Positions 16,405-25,815 of a stretch of 64,000 nt of DNA are shown piece after piece. Location: the NCBI RefSeq assembly GCF_946221105.1, contig NZ_CAMICL010000004.1, positions 1 to 64,000 of the forward strand. Direction: 5' to 3'. Each line of letters opens with the position of its first letter. Within the stretch, counting starts at the first letter, position 1. The position numbers and the translations under genes were made by a program. The stretch is from an uncultured Corynebacterium sp. (GTDB taxonomy: Bacteria > Actinomycetota > Actinomycetes > Mycobacteriales > Mycobacteriaceae). The notes below the pieces were generated by a model. It was given only the letters and a program-made list of their open reading frames with translations. It did not search any database and was not told the DNA's origin.

Positions 16405-17769
16405 ATGACCGTTTTCGTCTCCACGCCCTACGAGAAGGACAACGGCGACTTCAACGACCTGCCCGACCACGTCTGGCCCCGCTGCGCCAAGCGCGAGGAG
16501 GACGGCGTGGTCACCATCGCCGGTGTGCCGCTTCCGGAGATCGCGGCGGAGTACGGCACTCCGGTCGTGGTCATCGACGAGGACGACTTCCGCTCCCGCT
16601 GCCGCGACATGGCCGCTGCGTTTCTGGCGCCCGGCAACGTGCACTACGCCTCGAAGGCGTTTCTGACCCGCCGCGTTGCGCGCTGGGTGGACGAGGAGGG
16701 CCTCGCCCTCGACGTGGCCAGCGAAAACGAGCTGCGCATCGCCCTGGCCGCGGACTTTCCTCCGGAGCGCATCACCGTGCACGGCAACAACAAGTCGGAC
16801 GAGTTTCTGCGCCTTTGCGTGGAGTCCAAGGTCGGCCACGTGGTCATTGACTCGCATCAGGAGCTGGCGCAGCTCGAGGCCGTCGCTAAGCAAGCTGGCG
16901 TGAAGCAGGATGTCTTCATCCGCGTGAAGCCCGGCGTGGACGCGCACACGCACGAATTCATCGCCACCAGCCACGAGGACCAGAAGTTCGGCATCTCGCT
17001 CGCTACTGGCGACGCGCTTACGGCCGCCACCGCAGCCATCGCGTCCGACTGGCTGGAGCTGACCGGCCTGCACTGCCATGTCGGCTCCCAGGTTTTCGAC
17101 GCCGAGGGCTTCAAGCTCGCCGCCGAGCGTGTGCTGGGCCTGTACGCCGAGATCTGGAAGACCCAGGGCGTGGCGCTGGGCTACCTCGACCTCGGCGGCG
17201 GCTACGGCATCGCCTACATGCCGGGGGAGTCGCCCCTGGACGTCAACGCTGTGGCGCGCGACCTGCTCGCCGCGGTGCAGGAAGTTGCCGACGAGCTGGG
17301 CATCGCCGCGCCCACCGTGGTGGTCGAGCCCGGCCGCGCGATCGCCGGCCCGTCCGCGGTCACCGTGTACACCGCCGGCGTGATCAAGGACGTGGACACC
17401 TCGTACACCACCTCGCGCCGCTACATCGCCGTCGACGGCGGCATGAGCGACAACATCCGCCCCTCGCTGTACGGCGCGCTTTACGACGCCCGCGTGGTCA
17501 ACCGCTTCACCGATGGCGCCCCCACCGACACGCGCCTGGTGGGATCCCACTGCGAGTCCGGAGACATCCTGGTGGAGGAGGCCTCCTGGCCCGACGACAT
17601 CGCCCCGGGCGACCTCATCGCGCTCGCTGCTACTGGAGCCTACTGCTATTCCATGGCGTCGAACTACAACGCGTTCGGCCGGCCGGCAGTGGTTTCTGTG
17701 CGCGGCGGCGAAGTCACGCCGATGGTGCGCCGGGAGACCGTTGAGGATCTGATCGCCCGCGAATATTAA
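16405..17769 (+). CDS. lysA: Diaminopimelate decarboxylase
   Basis: Converts meso-diaminopimelate to L-lysine with pyridoxal phosphate. [12 protein letters not shown] carries the Schiff-base lysine, [43 protein letters not shown] and [13 protein letters not shown] supply PLP- and substrate-binding residues, and [14 protein letters not shown] lies near the C-terminus. The 454-residue length fits actinobacterial LysA. The pairing argS-lysA is conserved in corynebacteria, where it links arginine and lysine metabolism. Confidence 0.97.
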   Translation: MTVFVSTPYEKDNGDFNDLPDHVWPRCAKREEDGVVTIAGVPLPEIAAEYGTPVVVIDEDDFRSRCRDMAAAFLAPGNVHYASKAFLTRRVARWVDEEGLALDVASENELRIALAADFPPERITVHGNNKSDEFLRLCVESKVGHVVIDSHQELAQLEAVAKQAGVKQDVFIRVKPGVDAHTHEFIATSHEDQKFGISLATGDALTAATAAIASDWLELTGLHCHVGSQVFDAEGFKLAAERVLGLYAEIWKTQGVALGYLDLGGGYGIAYMPGESPLDVNAVARDLLAAVQEVADELGIAAPTVVVEPGRAIAGPSAVTVYTAGVIKDVDTSYTTSRRYIAVDGGMSDNIRPSLYGALYDARVVNRFTDGAPTDTRLVGSHCESGDILVEEASWPDDIAPGDLIALAATGAYCYSMASNYNAFGRPAVVSVRGGEVTPMVRRETVEDLIAREY

Positions 17770-17798
17770 TTGACCGCCAGTGTCATTTGCGCGATAGT
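17770..17798 (+). promoter_or_regulatory. Candidate hom-thrB promoter
   Basis: TTGACC (17770-17775) and GATAGT (17793-17798) are separated by 17 bases, and the hom start lies about 57 bases further on. TAGACT at 17797-17802 is an alternative -10. The hom-thrB pair is known in corynebacteria to be a repressible operon, but no attenuator is evident here. Confidence 0.45.
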
Positions 17799-17855
17799 AG
17801 ACTAAGCGGTTCACCGCTGATCCCCGCCACGTACGACGAAGGAGCTACTCGCAAC

Positions 17856-19208
17856 ATGACTTCCGCCACCGCCGAGGGATACAACGGCAACTACCCGGGC
17901 AAGGGCATCGGCACCCCCGTGGGCATCGCCGTGCTGGGCAAGGGCACCGTCGGCACCGAGGTGCTGCGCCTGCTGTCGGAGTTCTCCTCCAACTTGGAGC
18001 ACCGCATCGGCAGCCCGATTGAGGTGAAGGGGGTGGCGGTATCGGACGTCGAGAAGCATAAGGGCGCCCCCGAGGTCCAGGGGCTGTACTTGACCGGGGA
18101 CGCGCGCGAGCTGGTCACGCGCGACGACGTGGACATCGTGGTCGAGCTCATTGGCGGCATCGACTACCCGCGCGAGCTCGTGCTTGAGGCGCTCAAGGCC
18201 GGCAAGTCCGTGGTCACCGCGAACAAGGCCCTGGTGGCCGCCCACAGCGCCGAGCTTGCCGACGCAGCCAACGCCGCCGGCGTGGACCTCTACTACGAGG
18301 CCGCCGTCGCCGCCGCCATCCCGGTGGTGGGCATGCTGCGCCGCTCCCTTGCAGGCGACCAGGTGCAGAGCATCTCCGGCATCGTCAACGGCACCACCAA
18401 CTTCATCCTGGACGCCATGGCGTCCACCGGCGCGAGTTACGAGGAAGCGCTGGCCGAGGCCACCCGCCTCGGCTACGCGGAGGCCGACCCGACCGCGGAC
18501 GTGGAGGGCCACGACGCCGCCTCCAAGGCCGCGATCCTCGCCTCCATGGGCTTTCACACCCGCGTGACCTTCGACGACGTGTACTGCGAGGGCATCACAA
18601 AAATCACCGCAGACGACATCGAGGCCGCGAAGAAGTCCGGCCACACCATCAAGCTGCTTGCCATTTGCGAGCGGCTTGTCGACGATGCCGGCAACACCAC
18701 CGGCGTCAACGCCCGAGTCCACCCGACCCTGGTGCCCAACGAGCACCCGCTCGCGTCCGTGGACAAGTCCTACAACGCCATCTTCGTCGAGGCAGAAGCA
18801 GCAGGTCGACTCATGTTCTACGGCAACGGCGCCGGCGGCGCCCCCACCGCATCCGCAGTGCTCGGCGACCTCGTCGGCGCCGCCCGCAACAAGGTCCACG
18901 GCGGCCGCGCCCCGGCCGAGAACCCCTACGCGGACTACCCGGTCGTCGCGTTCGAGCAGGTGACCACGCGCTACACCATCAACATGACGGTCAACGACCG
19001 CGTCGGCGTGCTCGCCGACCTCACCGCCCGCTTCGCCAAGGCAGGCATTTCCCTGTCCGCGGTGCGCCAGGAGGAGTCCGGCGACGAGGCCCACCTGATC
19101 GTTGTCACCCACGCCGCGCTCGAGGAGGACCTCAAGGCGATCGTGGAGCAGCTTTCCGGCCACGACGACGTCCTCGCCGTCAACTCCGTTATCCGCCTCG
19201 ATTCCTAA
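17856..19208 (+). CDS. hom: Homoserine dehydrogenase
   Basis: Reduces aspartate semialdehyde to homoserine, the branch point to threonine, isoleucine and methionine. GTPVGIAVLGKGTVGTEVLR is the nucleotide-binding fold; GIVNGTTNFILD and GYAEADPTADVEGHDAASK are catalytic-domain motifs; residues about 370-450 form the ACT regulatory domain (TINMTVNDRVGVLADLTARF). ATG 17856 has GAAGGAG upstream and gives 450 residues. It is followed after 12 bases by thrB. The ACT domain suggests threonine feedback inhibition, as in C. glutamicum. Confidence 0.97.
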   Translation: MTSATAEGYNGNYPGKGIGTPVGIAVLGKGTVGTEVLRLLSEFSSNLEHRIGSPIEVKGVAVSDVEKHKGAPEVQGLYLTGDARELVTRDDVDIVVELIGGIDYPRELVLEALKAGKSVVTANKALVAAHSAELADAANAAGVDLYYEAAVAAAIPVVGMLRRSLAGDQVQSISGIVNGTTNFILDAMASTGASYEEALAEATRLGYAEADPTADVEGHDAASKAAILASMGFHTRVTFDDVYCEGITKITADDIEAAKKSGHTIKLLAICERLVDDAGNTTGVNARVHPTLVPNEHPLASVDKSYNAIFVEAEAAGRLMFYGNGAGGAPTASAVLGDLVGAARNKVHGGRAPAENPYADYPVVAFEQVTTRYTINMTVNDRVGVLADLTARFAKAGISLSAVRQEESGDEAHLIVVTHAALEEDLKAIVEQLSGHDDVLAVNSVIRLDS

Positions 19209-19220
19209 GGTTCTCCTGTT

Positions 19221-20150
19221 ATGGCTATCGATCTGCAGCCCGGCCTGAAAGTCAAGGTCACCGTCCCCGGTTCCTCGGCGAACCTGGGCCCCGGCTTCGA
19301 CACCCTCGGCATCGCGCTGAGCATCTACGACACGGTTGAGGTGGAGGTCACCGAATCCGGCCTCGAGGTGGAAATCTTCGGCGAGGGCGCCGACGATCTG
19401 CCCCGCGACAGCTCCAACCTCGTCGTCCGGGCCATCCAGTCCGGCCTGACCGCCGCCGACGTCTCCGCACCCGGCCTGCGCGTGGTGTGCCACAACAACA
19501 TCCCGCAGTCCCGCGGCCTCGGCTCCTCTGCCTCGGCCGCCGTCGCGGGCGTGGTGGCCGCCAACGCGCTGGCGGGCTCGCCGCTCGATGAGGAAACTGT
19601 CGTCCAGCTGTCCTCCGAGTTCGAGGGCCACCCCGACAACGCCGGCGCGTCCGCCCTCGGCGGGGCAGTGGTGTCCTGGACGGACATCCCCGTCGACGGC
19701 CACTCCAAGCCGTCCTACCGCGCCGTGCGCATCCCGGTTGACGAGTCCATCAAGGCCGTCGCCCTCGTCCCCGACTTCCACGCCTCCACCAACGCCGTGC
19801 GCAAGGTGCTGCCCAGCCACGTCACCCACACGGACGCGCGCTTCAACGTCTCGCGCACCGCAGTGATGACTGCCGCGCTGCAGCACCACCCGCAGCTGCT
19901 TTTCGAGGGCACCCGAGACCGCCTCCACCAGCCGTACCGCGCCGACGTCCTGCCGGTGACCGCCGAGTGGGTCAACCGCCTGCGCAACCGCGGCCACGCC
20001 GCCTACCTCTCCGGCGCCGGCCCGACCGCGCTGGTGCTCACCACGTCCGAGGTGGAGCCTTCGCTTCTCGACGAAGCCCGTTCCGCCGGCCTCCGCGTCA
20101 TCGAACTCGAGGTCGCCGGTCCGGCTACCGCTGAGCTAGTGCACGACTAA
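19221..20150 (+). CDS. thrB: Homoserine kinase
   Basis: Phosphorylates homoserine before threonine synthase. This GHMP-fold kinase of 309 residues has [18 protein letters not shown] at its start, the ATP-binding loop [16 protein letters not shown], and [12 protein letters not shown] near the C-terminus. It belongs to the hom operon. Its stop overlaps by four bases the end of the convergent HNH gene. Confidence 0.97.
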   Translation: MAIDLQPGLKVKVTVPGSSANLGPGFDTLGIALSIYDTVEVEVTESGLEVEIFGEGADDLPRDSSNLVVRAIQSGLTAADVSAPGLRVVCHNNIPQSRGLGSSASAAVAGVVAANALAGSPLDEETVVQLSSEFEGHPDNAGASALGGAVVSWTDIPVDGHSKPSYRAVRIPVDESIKAVALVPDFHASTNAVRKVLPSHVTHTDARFNVSRTAVMTAALQHHPQLLFEGTRDRLHQPYRADVLPVTAEWVNRLRNRGHAAYLSGAGPTALVLTTSEVEPSLLDEARSAGLRVIELEVAGPATAELVHD

Positions 20151-21487
20151 GCGCCTGCCTGACCCGGGTGCTGGCCTGCGCCCGGCTCGTCGAAGCTGTC
20201 GCCCGGCGTGACCGTGTCTCGCAGCGGGCCCCGGTGGTTGTAGGTGCGCCTGGGCAGCGAGCGGTTTCTGGAGACGTACTGCGTGCCGTCCTTCAGGCGG
20301 AAGTACAAGTCCGGACCGTGGGCCTGGATATGCGCCAGGCCGTGGCTGATCTTGGAGTGGCAGCTGGAACACAGCGGAATTAGGTTGTCCATGTTGGTGG
20401 CGCCCCCGTCTTCCCATTCCTTGATGTGGTGGATCTCGATGAATCGCCGATGGCTGCACCCGGGCATCGCGCACTGGTGCCCCCAGGCCGTCAATAGTGC
20501 GAGGACCTGTGCGTCTGTGGCGAAGCGCTGCGCGCGTCCGACGTTGATGGTCAACCCCTTCTTGTCCAGCAGGTGCAGGCGCAACGTAGCGTTCGCGATG
20601 TAGCTCCGCACTTCCTGGGATCTCGCCGAGGTGTTCTCCGGCATCCACGCACCGCCGTCCTCTGTGAGCACGATGTTGACGTGGGCGCCGGGAGAACGAA
20701 GCGGGCTGGTTGGGTTGTCGCGCACCATGTCCATCATGGCGATGAAGGCAGGGTAGAGGTCCTTCTTCTCCGGCGGGCCGAAGCGTGAGGGCGGGCGCAG
20801 AATCGAGTCCAGGTCGAGCTTGGACTTCCGCGGTTTAGGGGCGTCCGCAGTGAAATCAGGTGGGCAAGACTCTGCTTCTGCTTCGGCCGCCGCGATGAAC
20901 TCGTCAAGCTTGTCCGGGTCCGTGAGCTCTTCTGAGTTGGGTAGCTCGGCGCAGTAATTGGCCAGCTGAGCGACCTTCAACGCGGTGAGCAGTGCTTGTC
21001 CGCGTACCGCGGGAAGGAGCGCGCGGAAATCCATCATTCCGTCGGCGCGGAAGTCGGCCTTCACAAACGGTTCTTCGGGTTCGTTCTCATCGGCGGTGTC
21101 GGTGCCGGCGAGGATGCGTTCGAGCTCGGAAAAAGCATGGATGAGCGCGAGGTCAATCAGCTCTTCCTCGTTTTCTTCATCCATGAATTTCAGCAGGAAA
21201 CGCATCGTGTTGTACGGCATCACGCCGGAACGGAACGTCTCATACAGCAGGCGGAACCGGCGTAGGCCCCGGGCGACGCGGAGATACTCGTACGCGGTGG
21301 ATGGCGGCAGATTGAGCTCGCGTTTGAGCCATGTGGCAGTGGAGAACTCGCCACGTTGTTCGGCAATGTCCTCTTCGTCGAGCTGGCCAAGCGCGTCGAG
21401 CATGTCTGCACGGTGGGTGTGGGATTCGCAGTGGTGGAACTTTAGATCGTCTATAAGCTGCAGTGTTTTGCTGGTGGCTGTGGTCAC
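20147..21487 (-). CDS. DUF222/HNH endonuclease family protein (446 aa)
   Basis: GTG at 21487 follows CAGGGGG and gives the usual DUF222 N-terminus ([20 protein letters not shown]). The central helical DUF222 region runs to about residue 300. The C-terminal HNH motif reads [20 protein letters not shown], then [15 protein letters not shown], with the zinc cysteines and catalytic histidines intact. These proteins are abundant and multi-copy in corynebacteria and other actinobacteria; most have no known role and may be domesticated or mobile nucleases. A longer frame to 21655 runs into the palindrome region and is unlikely to be translated. Confidence 0.85.
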   Translation of the reverse strand: MTTATSKTLQLIDDLKFHHCESHTHRADMLDALGQLDEEDIAEQRGEFSTATWLKRELNLPPSTAYEYLRVARGLRRFRLLYETFRSGVMPYNTMRFLLKFMDEENEEELIDLALIHAFSELERILAGTDTADENEPEEPFVKADFRADGMMDFRALLPAVRGQALLTALKVAQLANYCAELPNSEELTDPDKLDEFIAAAEAEAESCPPDFTADAPKPRKSKLDLDSILRPPSRFGPPEKKDLYPAFIAMMDMVRDNPTSPLRSPGAHVNIVLTEDGGAWMPENTSARSQEVRSYIANATLRLHLLDKKGLTINVGRAQRFATDAQVLALLTAWGHQCAMPGCSHRRFIEIHHIKEWEDGGATNMDNLIPLCSSCHSKISHGLAHIQAHGPDLYFRLKDGTQYVSRNRSLPRRTYNHRGPLRDTVTPGDSFDEPGAGQHPGQAGA

Positions 21488-21597
21488 GGGAAGCCCCCTG
21501 GGCGATGGCTGGATGGTCGCTGTGGGTTCGAGGATAAGCGAAAGTGTGTGCGATGTAAAGGGGATCTTCAAAAATGTTTGCGAAGTTTGGGAAATGA

Positions 21598-21730
21598 TTC
21601 TGCGGCCGCAGAACACCCTCAACCGCGGGTTGAGGGTTGGGCGGTCGGAGGTCAAGCGATTCTGCGGCTGCAGAACACTCTCAAGTATTAGATGAGACTT
21701 TCGAGCCGCACAGATTCTGCGGCTGCAGAA
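21598..21730. repeat. Three copies of a 16-bp palindrome TTCTGCGG(C/T)YGCAGAA-type
   Basis: TTCTGCGGCCGCAGAA (21598-21613) is a perfect palindrome. TTCTGCGGCTGCAGAA recurs at 21660-21675 and 21715-21730 with one central mismatch. Starts are 62 and 55 bases apart. A further perfect inverted repeat, CCCTCAACC-GCG-GGTTGAGGG (21616-21636), lies between the first two. The cluster sits in the divergent intergenic region between the HNH gene and the VWA gene, so the copies may be operator sites for either gene. Confidence 0.8.
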
Positions 21731-21834
21731 TGTGAGCCTGGGTTTTCACAAAGTGATAACGAGGTGTGCAGGTGTGGTGAAGTTCTTTTATTGTCCGAAG
21801 TGATTCTGCACACATCGAAGAAGGGCGCATAAGA

Positions 21835-23832
21835 ATGAGTTGGTCGATTTCGCAGAAAGGCGCGAGGGTCGTTCTCGCGCTGATGATTGCGGTGTGTTGC
21901 TGCTTGGCATGGGCGCCGGTGGCGTGGGGGCAGTCGTCTTCGACGGCGGTGTCGACGGTGACGGAGACCTCGTCGTCCTCAACAACGTCGACAAAGACAT
22001 CGTCCACGGCCTCCGAAGGCTCGGAAGACAGCAAGGCGATGCTGATTTTGGACGCGTCCTCGTCGATGGTTGAGGCAGACGCCGAGGGCACGCGCATGGA
22101 ATCGGCGAAGAAAGCCGCGAATGAGCTGGTGGAGTCGCTGCCGGAGACCGCGAACATGGGGCTGATGGCCTACGGCGCGAATGAGTCGGACGCGCCGGAC
22201 AACCGCGAGCGCGGCTGCAAAGACGTGGAGACCCTGGCCAACGTGGGCAAGATTGATAAGGCCAAGTTCACCTCGGCTATCGACGGCCTGGAGCCGAAGG
22301 GATACACCCCGATGGGCAATTCGCTGCGCAAGGCCGCTGAGGAGCTGGGCGACGAGGGGGAGCGCTCGATCATCCTGGTGTCCGACGGCATCGACTCCTG
22401 CGCGCCGCCGCCGGTGTGCGAGGTGGCCAAGGAGCTGGCCGAAGACGGTGTCGACCTGGCCATTCACACAGTGGGGTTCCAGGTGGACGACGCGGCGCGC
22501 AAGGAGCTGCAGTGCATCGCGGAGGCCGGCAACGGCCAGTTCCTCGAGGCCAAGGATGCGAGCAGCCTGGCGACGTCGCTGAAGTTCCTGGCCCAGCGCG
22601 ACATTGGCAAGTACAAGGTTGAGGGCACGCCGTTCGAGTTCGCGGATTCGCCTGAGAGCGCCAAGTGGCTCGGCGAGGGGCAGTACCAGACGAAGGTGAC
22701 CCCGGATTCCAACGCGAAGACCGACCGCTACTTCCGCGTGTCCGTGCCGGAGGGCTACAACGCGCTGATCACGATGACCCCGATCTGGCAGCCCGACGGA
22801 CACTTCGAAGATGCTGAGGTGGTCCTCGAATCCTCCGCGCAGACCAATGAGAACGACCCGAACTGCGGCAAAGCCAAGACGAAACTCAGCCCCGCCAGCA
22901 TCGCAGGTAGCGCGCAATTTGCGATGGAGCCCTACTGGGTCTCGTTGGCCCGCGAGGATCAGCTGGATAACTGCGATATGAGCGATTGGCTGATCGCCAC
23001 CCAAGTCTTCAAGAAAGGTGCCGAGCTTGTCGACGACGTAAACGTCGAAGTCAACGTGTTCTACTCGCCCATCCCGGAAACTGAGCAAGCGAAGGAATGG
23101 TCGAACCGGAGCATCTCCTCCGGCAAGTACGACGGCGAGCTGCCCCTCGGCACGTCCCAGGAAATCACCGGCGGCACGAGTTTCAACGACGCGGTCGAGA
23201 TCTCCGAAGGCACCTTTGCCGACAAGATCGTTCCCGGCGAGTACCGCTTCTACAAGATCCCCGTGACCTGGGGCCAGCGCCCGGTGATGAAGATGAAAGT
23301 CAAGGAGTCGGTCACAAACGACGCGGACTCGGTAAAGATGAAGATTTTCGACCCGACACGCATTGAAACCGCGACGAGGGACTTCAGCTTCTACGATAAG
23401 GAGGAAGAGAGCGGAATCGTCTCACCGGCGCAGTTCACCATGTACGGCGGGGACAACCCGCACCAGGGCTACTACTTCCTGCACGTCGGCATGGGTGCGA
23501 AAAGCGAGGACGAAGCCACCGGCGTGGAGCAGCCGTACGAGTTTGCGGTGATGCTCGACGGCGAGCCGGTCGACGGCGGCCCGGACTGGACCCCGACCTA
23601 CGAGAACGGCCCCGAGCCGTCGGATGAGCCGATCGAGTTCGACGGCGCGAGCAGCTCGGGCGAGGAGCAGACCGTAGAGGAGACCACCGAGAACGCCGAA
23701 GAAGCCGAGAACACCGAGGCCGCAGAGGAGAAGTCCGGCGGGCTGTCCCTGCCGCTGCTCGGTGGCCTGGGCGTGCTGCTGCTCGTCGTGGTCGGTGCGG
23801 TGGTCTTCCTGCTCAACCGCAACCGGGCATAG
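21835..23832 (+). CDS. Secreted, membrane-anchored von Willebrand factor A domain protein (665 aa)
   Basis: A signal peptide (about residues 1-32, ending CLAWAPVAWGQ) is followed by a Ser/Thr-rich linker and a VWA domain from about residue 65. That domain has the MIDAS motif DASSSM and a later SDGIDS. The middle of the protein (about 260-560) looks like repeated beta-rich modules. An acidic, Glu-rich stalk precedes a C-terminal transmembrane helix (LPLLGGLGVLLLVVVGAVVFLL) with a short basic tail. It is therefore displayed outside the membrane and likely binds a protein or matrix ligand through a metal ion. AAGAAGGG lies upstream of the ATG. The specific ligand is unknown. Confidence 0.82.
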   Translation: MSWSISQKGARVVLALMIAVCCCLAWAPVAWGQSSSTAVSTVTETSSSSTTSTKTSSTASEGSEDSKAMLILDASSSMVEADAEGTRMESAKKAANELVESLPETANMGLMAYGANESDAPDNRERGCKDVETLANVGKIDKAKFTSAIDGLEPKGYTPMGNSLRKAAEELGDEGERSIILVSDGIDSCAPPPVCEVAKELAEDGVDLAIHTVGFQVDDAARKELQCIAEAGNGQFLEAKDASSLATSLKFLAQRDIGKYKVEGTPFEFADSPESAKWLGEGQYQTKVTPDSNAKTDRYFRVSVPEGYNALITMTPIWQPDGHFEDAEVVLESSAQTNENDPNCGKAKTKLSPASIAGSAQFAMEPYWVSLAREDQLDNCDMSDWLIATQVFKKGAELVDDVNVEVNVFYSPIPETEQAKEWSNRSISSGKYDGELPLGTSQEITGGTSFNDAVEISEGTFADKIVPGEYRFYKIPVTWGQRPVMKMKVKESVTNDADSVKMKIFDPTRIETATRDFSFYDKEEESGIVSPAQFTMYGGDNPHQGYYFLHVGMGAKSEDEATGVEQPYEFAVMLDGEPVDGGPDWTPTYENGPEPSDEPIEFDGASSSGEEQTVEETTENAEEAENTEAAEEKSGGLSLPLLGGLGVLLLVVVGAVVFLLNRNRA

Positions 23833-23844
23833 GAGCAGTTTGCT

Positions 23845-25575
23845 TTACGACGTCGCCTTCGGCCGGCTACCGGGGCCGGGCAAGGCGATGATGTCGAACT
23901 CGTCTTTGGCGAGGTGTTTGCGCAGGTCCTTCTTATCGAACTTGCCCACGGACGTCTTGTCGATGGAATCCACGAACGTCCAATATTCGGGCGCCATCCA
24001 CTTCGGCAACACGTCGGCAAGCCCGGCGCGCAGGCGGGCGGCGGTCTCCGCGGTGGGGGCGACCTCGGCGGTCAGCTTGGTCACGGCGAGGGGGCGCTCG
24101 CCCCACTTGTCGTCTGGGATGCCGATGACGGCGCACTCGATGACTTCCTCGGACTCCATGATCAGGTTTTCCACCTGGGCGGAGTAGATCCATTCGCCGC
24201 CGGAGCGGATGACGTCGCGGGCGCGGTCGTAGAGGGTGAGGAAGCCGGCGTTGGTCACGGTGCCCACGTCTCCGGTGCGCAGCCAGCCGTCGGCGGTGAA
24301 GTGCTCGCGCTCGTCGTCGACATCTTCGCCGCGGAAGCGCGAGGCGATCTCGCCGGGTTCCTGAGTGGGTGAGTGGTAGTAGCTGGCGGCGACCATGTTG
24401 CCGCGCACCTGGATCTCACCTTGGGTGAGGTCGGTGGGCGCCATGACTTGGCCGTCGTTGACCACGCGGTACTGCAGGGTGGGGGCGAAGCGGCCCTGGG
24501 AGACGCGATAGGCCCAGCGGGCCTCACCCGACGCGCCCGACGGCGGCCGGGCCACGGTGCCGACGGTGGACGTCTCGGTCATGCCCCACACGTGCACCAC
24601 GTCCACGCCGTAGCGCTCCTCCCACACCTTGATCAGTGCGGGCGGGGCGGGGGAGCCGCCGACGAAGATCTCCTGCAGGCTCATGCGCTCGGGAGGGTTG
24701 TGCAGGTAGTGCACCATCAGCTGGATCCACAGGGTGGGCACGCCGTGCGCCACGCGCGGGTGGGTGCCGGCGATGAGCTTAGCCAGGGTGGGGGCGGACA
24801 TGTCCGAGTCCGGCAGCACCAGCGGCGTGCCGGCTAGAAACGCCGCGAGGGGCACGCCCCAGCTGAGCACGTGGTAGATGGGGATGCAGCACAAGAACGT
24901 CTCGCCGTGGGTCACGGCCAACGAGTCGGTGGCGCGCAGGCTCGTGGCCTCCAGCCACAGGGAGCGGTGCGAGTACGCCACGCCCTTCGGCGCGCCGGTG
25001 GTGGCGGTGGAGTACACCAGCGCTGCGGCGGTGTTTTCCGGCAGTTCGGGCCATGGGTAGGACGTGGGCCGGCCGTCGAGAAGCTGTTCGTAGCTGTACA
25101 CCCGGACTGTGTCGGGGAGGTGCGAAGCTGCGTCGTCAAGCGGGGCGATGCCTGTGAACGCCACAGCGCGCACGGTGGGGCAGTCCTGCAAGATTTTTCC
25201 CAGCTTCTCCGCCAAGCGGGGGTCCGCAACAACAACCTCGGACTCGGAGTGGTTGACCACGTACGCGATCTGATCCGCCATGAGCTGCACGTTCAACGGG
25301 TTGAACACCGCGCCTTTCGCGGCCACGGCGAACATGACCTCGATGTGCTCCGCGCAGTTATACAGCAGCGTTGACACGCGCTGGTCGCCGTCAATGCCCA
25401 GGTCGCTGTGCAGCGCGTGTGCGAACGCCGCAGCGCGCGCGCCGATCTCGGCGAACGTGGTCTCCTCCGCGCCGGATGCGCGCCACGTCGTGCACTTCGT
25501 GTTGGCGTGGGCGGTGGTGCCGAACTCCAAAATCCTGGCGACGGAGAACGGCACCTCCTGCATCGTTGAAAGCAT
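23845..25575 (-). CDS. Long-chain fatty-acid--CoA ligase-like AMP-forming enzyme (576 aa)
   Basis: Activates a carboxylic acid as acyl-adenylate and then CoA thioester. The P-loop-like LVYSTATTGAPKGVAYSHRS, VHVWGMTETSTVGTVARP, GWLRTGDVGTV, LYDRARDVIRSGGEWI and the catalytic lysine region DKTSVGKFDKKDLR are all present. ATG 25575 is preceded at 7 bases by the -10-like TAACAT, indicating a leaderless transcript. It is most like the medium/long-chain FadD branch; the actual chain length is not determinable. It lies divergent from rho. Confidence 0.88.
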   Translation of the reverse strand: MLSTMQEVPFSVARILEFGTTAHANTKCTTWRASGAEETTFAEIGARAAAFAHALHSDLGIDGDQRVSTLLYNCAEHIEVMFAVAAKGAVFNPLNVQLMADQIAYVVNHSESEVVVADPRLAEKLGKILQDCPTVRAVAFTGIAPLDDAASHLPDTVRVYSYEQLLDGRPTSYPWPELPENTAAALVYSTATTGAPKGVAYSHRSLWLEATSLRATDSLAVTHGETFLCCIPIYHVLSWGVPLAAFLAGTPLVLPDSDMSAPTLAKLIAGTHPRVAHGVPTLWIQLMVHYLHNPPERMSLQEIFVGGSPAPPALIKVWEERYGVDVVHVWGMTETSTVGTVARPPSGASGEARWAYRVSQGRFAPTLQYRVVNDGQVMAPTDLTQGEIQVRGNMVAASYYHSPTQEPGEIASRFRGEDVDDEREHFTADGWLRTGDVGTVTNAGFLTLYDRARDVIRSGGEWIYSAQVENLIMESEEVIECAVIGIPDDKWGERPLAVTKLTAEVAPTAETAARLRAGLADVLPKWMAPEYWTFVDSIDKTSVGKFDKKDLRKHLAKDEFDIIALPGPGSRPKATS

Positions 25576-25815
25576 GCAGGCTATGTTAGCGCGGGCCTGA
25601 TTAGCGCAGGGCCTTCTATGCGCTACACTTCTGCGTGGATCGTGCGAATTGCACCCGTCCCGGAAATCTTCCGGTTGAGGGTGCTGGCGGCGCAACCGGG
25701 AGGAACGTTTCCCCGGGCCCGCGAGATCCGTAAGACCGCACACGACCGCTACCGGTGCATGCAAACGCGAATATCTGCGCGATTAAGCAGCTGGCTTAGC
25801 GACGAAAGGACACAC
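25576..25815 (+). promoter_or_regulatory. rho leader region
   Basis: About 240 bases separate the divergent ligase start and the rho start. The ligase -10 (25583-25588, minus strand) is here. An in-frame extension of rho back to 25618 has no ribosome-binding site and an unlikely composition, so I treat it as leader. Rho messages are often autoregulated through long leaders, but no specific structure was resolved. Confidence 0.4.

Noticed and set aside
14737..17814. Very long minus-strand open frame opposite argS-lysA
   Set aside because: It is the antisense of two conserved genes; its composition (Val/Gly/His/Arg-rich, no domains) is typical of a shadow frame in GC-rich DNA.
21598..21730. 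CRISPR array from the three palindromes
   Set aside because: Only three 16-bp units with unequal spacing, no leader and no cas genes.
25618..25815. N-terminal extension of Rho
   Set aside because: The extra 66 residues have no ribosome-binding site and unusual composition, while GTG 25816 has a good site and begins the conserved domain.
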